NCBI GenBank assembly: GCA_003278165.1
Contig: QCGU01000007.1
Span: 1 to 44,447 of the forward strand
Direction of reading: 5' to 3'
From: Pelagibacteraceae bacterium AG-390-A02
GTDB lineage: Bacteria; Pseudomonadota; Alphaproteobacteria; Pelagibacterales; Pelagibacteraceae
Length of the DNA stretch: 44,447 nt
Position 1 is the stretch's first letter, and each line of letters opens with the position of its first letter. The translations under genes were made by a program, and so were the position numbers. This document shows positions 39,828-44,447 of the stretch, piece after piece. The notes under the pieces are model-generated. The model saw only the letters and a program-made list of their open reading frames with translations, had not been told where the DNA came from and did not search any database.

Positions 39828-39857
39828 AAGCCCCCTAGCAATAGGGGGCTTTTTTTT
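39828..39857 (+). terminator. Rho-independent terminator with GCAA tetraloop after the binding-protein gene
   Basis: The stem AAGCCCCCTA/TAGGGGGCTT (39828-39837 and 39842-39851) is closed by a GCAA (GNRA) tetraloop and followed by a T run to 39857. It lies 13 bp after the binding-protein stop and 20 bp before livH. It should terminate most transcripts, giving excess binding protein, with the transporter genes expressed by read-through. Confidence 0.92.
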
Positions 39858-39877
39858 ATATAAACCAAAAAAGTTTT

Positions 39878-40771
39878 ATGGATTTTCTTGTATTTCAATA
39901 CCCAATGATAACTGTTCAAGCTTGCTTGGATGGTATTCTTTTAGGAGTATTATTTGCATTGATTGCTTATGGTATGGCACTCCAATGGGGTGTTATGAAT
40001 ATTATTAATATTGCTCAAGGAGATCTAGTAATTTTAGGAGGATACATTGCATACTTTATGTATCTGTATGGTATTCATCCAGCATGGGGAGTAATTGTTG
40101 CTCCAATCATAATGTATTTTGTAGGAATAGCGATTTACAAACTGGTTATTAATAAAGTAGTAGATAGAGATTTATTTATCTCAATTTTAGCAACTTTTGG
40201 AATAAGTATTCTTTTCATGCAGTTAATGAACTTTGCATTTGGTGCAGATGTTGTTTTGGCAAACTCAGGTTATGGAACAACCATGTTGTTTGATAACAAT
40301 GTTGTTCTTCCAAATTCAAAAATATTTTCAGCATTTATAAGCATTTTATTTGCAGTTTGCTTGGTGATTTATATGAAAAAATCTAAACTTGGCCGAGCCA
40401 TTAGAGCTACAGCTCAAAATGCTAGAGCTGCAAAGATCTTAGGTGTTGATACAGAAAAAGTTTATGCTGCAACATTTGGAATTAATGCTGCCCTTTGCGG
40501 TGTTGCTGGAGCTTTAATTTCAATAACATTTACTATCCATCCCTATATGGGTCTACCTTATACAATCAGATCTTTTATGATTGTAATTGTTGCAGGATTA
40601 GGAAATTTACCAGGTGTTGCAATGTCAGGTATGGGACTTGGAGTTTTTGAGGAATTTGCAGATTATATTTTGGGTACAGAATTTAGAATTGGTTCAGTGT
40701 TTTTATTATTAGTTTTAATATTAGTTTATAGAAGATTTAAACTTTCTAGAAAAAGAGAGTATCTAAAATGA
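39878..40771 (+). CDS. livH: Branched-chain amino acid-type ABC permease LivH
   Basis: One of two membrane subunits of the importer. The 297-aa protein has about eight hydrophobic helices and family sequence: ACLDGILLGVLFALIAYGMALQWGVMNIINIAQGDLVILGGYIAYF is the N-terminal region (14-60), GRAIRATAQNARAAKILGVDTEKVYAATFGINAALCGVAGAL holds the EAA-like coupling loop (about 170-210), and FMIVIVAGLGNLPGVAMSGMGLG follows. It starts 20 bp after the terminator and overlaps the next small ORF by 4 bp (ATGA). The final residues are basic (KRREYLK-like tail). Confidence 0.94.
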   Translation: MDFLVFQYPMITVQACLDGILLGVLFALIAYGMALQWGVMNIINIAQGDLVILGGYIAYFMYLYGIHPAWGVIVAPIIMYFVGIAIYKLVINKVVDRDLFISILATFGISILFMQLMNFAFGADVVLANSGYGTTMLFDNNVVLPNSKIFSAFISILFAVCLVIYMKKSKLGRAIRATAQNARAAKILGVDTEKVYAATFGINAALCGVAGALISITFTIHPYMGLPYTIRSFMIVIVAGLGNLPGVAMSGMGLGVFEEFADYILGTEFRIGSVFLLLVLILVYRRFKLSRKREYLK

Positions 40772-40950
40772 GAAAAGTTAAAATTAATGATAATCATGGG
40801 AAATCTATTGAAGTTGACATAGATCAATTTAAAAAACATTTAGATGAATATCATTCCACAGGATCAAGTGTTCATGATGAAGATGGTCATTACTTTACAG
40901 TAGATCAGAATTTTAGAGATAAAATCAAGAGCTTATATGAACAAGAATAA
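40768..40950 (+). CDS. 60-aa unknown protein encoded between livH and livM
   Basis: I do not recognise this protein. It is 60 aa, polar, rich in Asp, His and Lys, with no Cys, no signal peptide and no membrane helix (MRKVKINDNHGKSIEVDIDQ at the start). Predicted elements are a short beta hairpin (1-18), a helix (20-30), a second strand region (HYFTVDQ) and a C-terminal helix. It overlaps livH by 4 bp and livM by 14 bp, so it is translationally coupled to both, which supports real expression. It could be a small cytosolic accessory or regulatory subunit of the transporter. Confidence 0.7.
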   Translation: MRKVKINDNHGKSIEVDIDQFKKHLDEYHSTGSSVHDEDGHYFTVDQNFRDKIKSLYEQE

Positions 40951-41989
40951 TTTAATACTATACATAGGTATATTAATTTTTGGATTAGCAGCTCCCTATA
41001 TATTCCCTGCATTTAAAGTGCAATTATCGATACTTTGTATTTTAATTGTGCTTGCAATCACTTGGAATATTCAAGGAGGCGAAATGGGCTATAATACATT
41101 TGGAAATATTTTGTTTTATGGATTGGGAATGTATTTATGTGCCTCAGTCCAGGTTGGAATGTTTTTTCCATTAGCTGAATGGACTGAAAGTGGTGGTGAA
41201 AAAACTTTTGTTCACACACCAGCTCAATTTTTTCAAGGAATGGCAGCTGGACTAGTAGTTGCTGCAATTGTACCAACAATAGTTGCTGGTTTAATTGGAT
41301 ATGCAATTTTAGGTTTAAGGGGTCATTACTTTGCTATCTGTACTCTTGGATTGGGTGTAGCAGCTGGAGAAATTTCGGGAGGAATTGAAATCATTGGTGC
41401 AGGACAAGGTTTTACTACTCCACCTTTTCCTAATGTAGGAAGTTTAGAGGCGAGAGGAGAGTTCTTTTATTTTTTAAGCTTCTTAGTTTTGGTACTAACA
41501 TTCATTGCAGTCAAAGCAATTTATACTACTAGATTTAAATTAATCTTAAATGCAATTAGAGATAATGAGGATAAAGCAGAAGCCATGGGAATAGAGACAA
41601 TGAAATATAAAATAATTGGTTGGATGATATCTGCCTTCTTTTGTGGTTTAGCCGGAGGAATTATGGGTGGCTTAGTCGGATACATAGACTCCACTGATGT
41701 AGCATTTGATGGAAGAGAAATGGGCGTGTTTATGGTTTTAATGGCAATATTAGGTGGAAAAGGAACTTTATGGGGGCCAGTTATTGGTGCAACAGTATTT
41801 CATATATTTAAAGAGGGTTTTTGGACTTTCTTCTTAGGATGGCAGTATGTAGCTCTTGGAGTTTTAATTGTAGTAATTGTTATTTATTTTCCAGAGGGAA
41901 TTATGGGATGGTTAAGAGAAAAATATCCTGAGAGATTTGGTGAAGTTGTAGATGAAGCAGACCGAAAGGCGCAGGTAGAGATAAAATGA
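40937..41989 (+). CDS. livM: Branched-chain amino acid-type ABC permease LivM
   Basis: The second membrane subunit, 350 aa, with about ten hydrophobic segments. The family pattern is visible: LAITWNIQGGEMGYNTFGNILFYGLGMYLCA (about 40-70), LIGYAILGLRGHYFAICTLGLGVAAGEI, and AIRDNEDKAEAMGIETMKYKIIGWMISAFFCGLAGGIMG with the coupling loop; then MAILGGKGTLWGPVIGA. The extra segment PLAEWTESGGEKTFVHTPAQ between early helices is longer than in many LivM proteins. Its ATG is inside the small upstream ORF; its stop overlaps livG by 4 bp (ATGA). Confidence 0.94.
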   Translation: MNKNNLILYIGILIFGLAAPYIFPAFKVQLSILCILIVLAITWNIQGGEMGYNTFGNILFYGLGMYLCASVQVGMFFPLAEWTESGGEKTFVHTPAQFFQGMAAGLVVAAIVPTIVAGLIGYAILGLRGHYFAICTLGLGVAAGEISGGIEIIGAGQGFTTPPFPNVGSLEARGEFFYFLSFLVLVLTFIAVKAIYTTRFKLILNAIRDNEDKAEAMGIETMKYKIIGWMISAFFCGLAGGIMGGLVGYIDSTDVAFDGREMGVFMVLMAILGGKGTLWGPVIGATVFHIFKEGFWTFFLGWQYVALGVLIVVIVIYFPEGIMGWLREKYPERFGEVVDEADRKAQVEIK

Positions 41990-42726
41990 GTATTCTGGAA
42001 GTAAATAATGTCAGCAAATCTTTTGGAGGAGTAAAAGCTAATGTTGATATTTCTATGTCAGTTGAGAAAGGAAAAATTGTTGGTCTTATTGGTCCAAATG
42101 GCTCTGGAAAAACAACATTATTCAATTCAATTGTTGGAACTTATCCAATTGACCAAGGCTCCATTAAGTTTAATGGAAAAGAAGTTTCTGAATTGCCAGT
42201 TCCGGTTATTGCAAAATTAGGTTTATTAAGAACATTTCAACAAACAAGAATTTATGGAAAATTAAATTGTATAGACAACATGCTTATCAGTCACAAAGGA
42301 AGTGATGAAAGTATGTTTAAATTATTTTCAAAAATACCCCATGAATTAACAGAAAAAGCAGAAAATTTATTGAATTTTGTTGGATTATATCAAAAGAGAA
42401 AACTTAGAGCAGGAGATTTATCTTTTGGTCAGCAAAAATTATTAGAACTTGCAATGGCATTGATGAATGAACCAGAGATGCTACTGTTAGATGAGCCTAC
42501 AGCTGGAATTAATCCAACCTTAATTAATGGAATTATAGATAGATTAATTAAAGTAAACCAAGATTTTGGAATTACTTTACTAGTCATAGAACATAACATG
42601 AGAGTAATAATGCAATTAGCAGAAAATATTTTTTGTCTAGCTCATGGTAAGATGTTGGCAAACGGGTCACCAGATGAAATTAAAAACGATAAACGAGTTG
42701 TCGACGCATATTTAGGAGCGCAATAA
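41986..42726 (+). CDS. livG: Branched-chain amino acid-type ABC ATPase LivG
   Basis: Cytosolic ATPase subunit, 246 aa. Walker A GPNGSGKTT at about 36-44, signature LSFGQQ (variant of LSGGQ), Walker B MLLLDEPTAGINP and the switch His in LVIEHNMRVIM are all present. The LivG-specific segment RTFQQTRIYGKLNCIDNMLI is clear. It is coupled to livM by ATGA and to livF by a one-base TAATG overlap. Confidence 0.95.
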   Translation: MSILEVNNVSKSFGGVKANVDISMSVEKGKIVGLIGPNGSGKTTLFNSIVGTYPIDQGSIKFNGKEVSELPVPVIAKLGLLRTFQQTRIYGKLNCIDNMLISHKGSDESMFKLFSKIPHELTEKAENLLNFVGLYQKRKLRAGDLSFGQQKLLELAMALMNEPEMLLLDEPTAGINPTLINGIIDRLIKVNQDFGITLLVIEHNMRVIMQLAENIFCLAHGKMLANGSPDEIKNDKRVVDAYLGAQ

Positions 42727-43511
42727 TGTCAAATCAATATGAAGTTTTAGGTAAAGCGCCAACACCAGAAGATTTAAAAAAGCTTTCTCCAGATGAAATA
42801 CATTTAACAATTAAAAATTTAAATGCTGGATATGGAAAAATGGAAATTCTGCATAATTTTGACTTGTTTGTAAATAAGGCTCAATCATTATGTTTGATTG
42901 GACCGAATGGAGCAGGTAAATCTACAATACTTCATTCGATATATGGGTTTACAAATATTTTTTCAGGTCAAATAGAAATAGATGGTAAAGAAATTACAAA
43001 TCTAACACCAGCTGAAAAATTAAAGTCAGTTGGAATTGCATATATTTTACAAGACAACTCTGTCTTTCCAGATATGACAGTAGAGGAAAACTTACTGATG
43101 GGTGGTTACATAAAAGATAAAACAGAGGAGTCTTTTGAAGAAGCAGAGAGAATATTAGAAAAATATGAAAGGCTAAGAAATAGAAGAAGCCAACCCGCAA
43201 AAGTATTATCTGGTGGAGAAAGAAGATTATTGGAAATATCAAGAGCTTTAGTGATGAAACCATCAGTATTACTTGTTGATGAACCTTCAATTGGTTTGGA
43301 ACCAAGATATATTGATATGGTTTTTGAAATTTTAGGAGATCTTCAACAAAATGAAAAAAAAACAATCATTCTAGTTGAGCAAAATGCCAAAAAAGGATTG
43401 GAGTTTGCAGATATAGGATACGTTTTAGTATCAGGGCAAACTGCAATAGCAGGTAAAGGAGACGATTTACTTCAAAACCCTGATGTTGGTAGACTGTTCC
43501 TAGGTGGATAA
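42726..43511 (+). CDS. livF: Branched-chain amino acid-type ABC ATPase LivF
   Basis: The second ATPase subunit, 261 aa. It has Walker A GPNGAGKST at about 59-67, AYILQDNSVFPDMTVEENLLMGGYI typical of LivF, signature LSGGERR, Walker B VLLVDEPSIGLEP and LVEQNAKKGLEFADIGYVL. About 25 residues (MSNQYEVLGKAPTPEDLKKL and a few more) precede the usual LivF start near LTIKNLNAGYG; the upstream ATG is favoured by its one-base overlap with the livG stop. azlC follows with a one-base overlap. Confidence 0.94.
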   Translation: MSNQYEVLGKAPTPEDLKKLSPDEIHLTIKNLNAGYGKMEILHNFDLFVNKAQSLCLIGPNGAGKSTILHSIYGFTNIFSGQIEIDGKEITNLTPAEKLKSVGIAYILQDNSVFPDMTVEENLLMGGYIKDKTEESFEEAERILEKYERLRNRRSQPAKVLSGGERRLLEISRALVMKPSVLLVDEPSIGLEPRYIDMVFEILGDLQQNEKKTIILVEQNAKKGLEFADIGYVLVSGQTAIAGKGDDLLQNPDVGRLFLGG

Positions 43512-44215
43512 TGATCAATAAAAATTTCTTCCTCAAAGGATATAGATCTATATTTACGCACGACAGTCCTGCAATTGCTCTCACTTGTTGTTTTATAGCT
43601 ATTGGAGCTTTATTTAAAAATTTAGGTTTTAATATTCAGGAAAGCATTTTTTCAACTGTTTTAACTTATGCTTTACCAGGCTCATTAGTAATGGCTGAGT
43701 CCATGTTAATTGGAGCATCTTTGTTAAATATTTTTTTGGCGGTTTGGTTTGTTAACGCAAGACTTTACCCTATGGCTGTATCCTTATTCCCGTTAATGAT
43801 GCACAAAAGTCAACCTAAGTGGAAGTATTACTTCTCTTGTCATTTCATTGCTGTTTCTGCTTGGCTAATCATGAAAAGTAATTACAAAAAAATTCCAAAA
43901 GAGTACAGAATTGATTATTGGATTGGCATTGGAAGTGCAACTGTAAGTGTATCGATTATCGGAACATTTATAGGTTTCTCTTTTTCAGAGTATTTGAATA
44001 AAGATATGATGATAGGATTAGCAATTCTTAATCCAGTTTATTTTTTATGCATGATGGTTGGGGCATCTAAGACTATACCGGTAACTCTATCAGTTTTGCT
44101 TGGAACTATATTGGGACCAATTATTTATTTATTTTCACCAGAGTGGTCAATTTTGTTAGCAGGCGTAATTGGTGGAACCATAGCCTATCTAGTAGGAGAG
44201 CACAGTGTCAGCTAA
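43511..44215 (+). CDS. azlC: AzlC-family branched-chain amino acid exporter, large subunit
   Basis: AzlC and AzlD together form an amino acid exporter. The 234-aa protein has the family start (FLKGYRSIFTHDSPAIALTCCFIAIGALFKNLGFNIQESIFSTVLTYALPGSLVMAE spans 7-63) in which SP......FG-like and A.P.Q-like patterns are altered, then VNARLYPMAVSLFPLM, a good match for the AzlC N.RH..... region, and several C-terminal helices. The ATG overlaps the livF stop. Coupling of an exporter to an importer operon suggests control of intracellular BCAA level. Confidence 0.85.
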   Translation: MINKNFFLKGYRSIFTHDSPAIALTCCFIAIGALFKNLGFNIQESIFSTVLTYALPGSLVMAESMLIGASLLNIFLAVWFVNARLYPMAVSLFPLMMHKSQPKWKYYFSCHFIAVSAWLIMKSNYKKIPKEYRIDYWIGIGSATVSVSIIGTFIGFSFSEYLNKDMMIGLAILNPVYFLCMMVGASKTIPVTLSVLLGTILGPIIYLFSPEWSILLAGVIGGTIAYLVGEHSVS

Positions 44216-44447
44216 CATTGTTTACGCAATACTTGTTACGTCCCTAGCAACATTTCTGTCTAGATTTTTGGGAGCTCTTACATCTGAAGGTATAAAAGAA
44301 ACCTCTAAACTTTTTAAGTGGTTTAATTGTTTAGCTTATGCAACATTAGCAGCACTAATAGCTAGAACTATAATTTTTCCTGCTGGTGTTTTGGTAGATG
44401 CTAGTTATTCAAGTAGATTTCTTGTTGTACTGTTATCTTTAGTAGTT
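44205..44447 (+). CDS. azlD: AzlD-family small subunit (3' end outside window)
   Basis: The frame opens at GTG 44205, overlapping the azlC stop by 11 bp, and stays open to the window edge (81 codons). The product (VSANIVYAILVTSLATFLSRF at the start) is hydrophobic, has the AzlD-like T...R..G pattern in the first helix, and a second segment with FNCLAYATLAALIARTIIFP resembling the family's conserved P.AV.AAL..... region. Position directly after azlC fits the azlCD pair. The end of the gene cannot be seen. Confidence 0.75.
   Translation, partial: MSANIVYAILVTSLATFLSRFLGALTSEGIKETSKLFKWFNCLAYATLAALIARTIIFPAGVLVDASYSSRFLVVLLSLVV

Noticed and set aside
42994-43365. 123-codon open frame on the minus strand inside livF
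   Set aside because: It is a shadow of the conserved ATPase sequence; its composition (Leu/Phe-rich) is what AT-rich antisense gives.

Overview
This AT-rich window (roughly 30% G+C by eye) reads as a piece of a streamlined alphaproteobacterial chromosome of the SAR11 / Candidatus Pelagibacter type. The support is strong A/T codon bias, intergenic gaps of usually 0-50 bp, many TAATG and ATGA start/stop overlaps, a circularly permuted two-piece tmRNA gene, ThyX instead of ThyA, and a large share of ABC uptake genes. No sequence search was possible, so the lineage is an inference. No insertion sequence, phage gene, CRISPR array, rRNA or tRNA was seen.

Layout. 1-3.6 kb: the 3' part of dxs, then aroC (-), pdxH (+) and a long-chain polyprenyl diphosphate synthase (-), covering isoprenoid, chorismate and vitamin B6 metabolism. 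3.7-10.35 kb: an S49 peptidase, glyQ, glyS and ppdK in an overlapping run, then a small DUF1737 gene. 10.35-10.66 kb: a permuted, split tmRNA gene (ssrA) on the minus strand, facing away from thyX. 10.66-16.96 kb: thyX, an Mrp-type Fe-S carrier ATPase (-), hflK-hflC, a DUF2065 protein, a Do/HtrA protease and miaA, a membrane and periplasmic protein quality-control block. 17.0-27.3 kb: ilvB-ilvN-ilvC and leuA, with a complete oligopeptide-type ABC transporter (binding protein, two permeases, fused double ATPase) lying between ilvC and leuA. 27.3-32.8 kb: mreB-mreC-mreD-mrdA-mrdB, the rod-shape elongasome; mrdA is split by a single-base frameshift at an A6 run. 32.8-37.2 kb: a tight run of a DadA-like oxidoreductase, an EamA transporter, a D-2-hydroxyacid dehydrogenase, a histone-deacetylase-fold amidohydrolase and msrB. 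37.2-38.5 kb: grxC and a TIGR03643/DUF2805 gene (-), a structured intergenic spacer, and a LysE-family exporter (+). 38.5-44.4 kb: a branched-chain-amino-acid-type ABC transporter (binding protein, then livH, a 60-aa unknown ORF, livM, livG, livF) followed by azlC and the start of azlD.

How it fits together: BCAA synthesis (ilvBNC, leuA), peptide uptake, BCAA-type uptake and AzlCD-type export are all within 27 kb. In both transporter operons a strong hairpin sits directly after the binding-protein gene, which would give more binding protein than membrane components.

The most notable observations are the permuted tmRNA with a 9-residue tag, the mrdA frameshift, the hairpin and 13-codon upstream ORF in front of the DUF2805 gene, the coupled 60-aa ORF inside the liv operon, several promoters placed so that transcripts would be leaderless, and the unassigned oxidoreductase / deacetylase cluster. 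I found no clear candidate for a wholly new multi-gene system.
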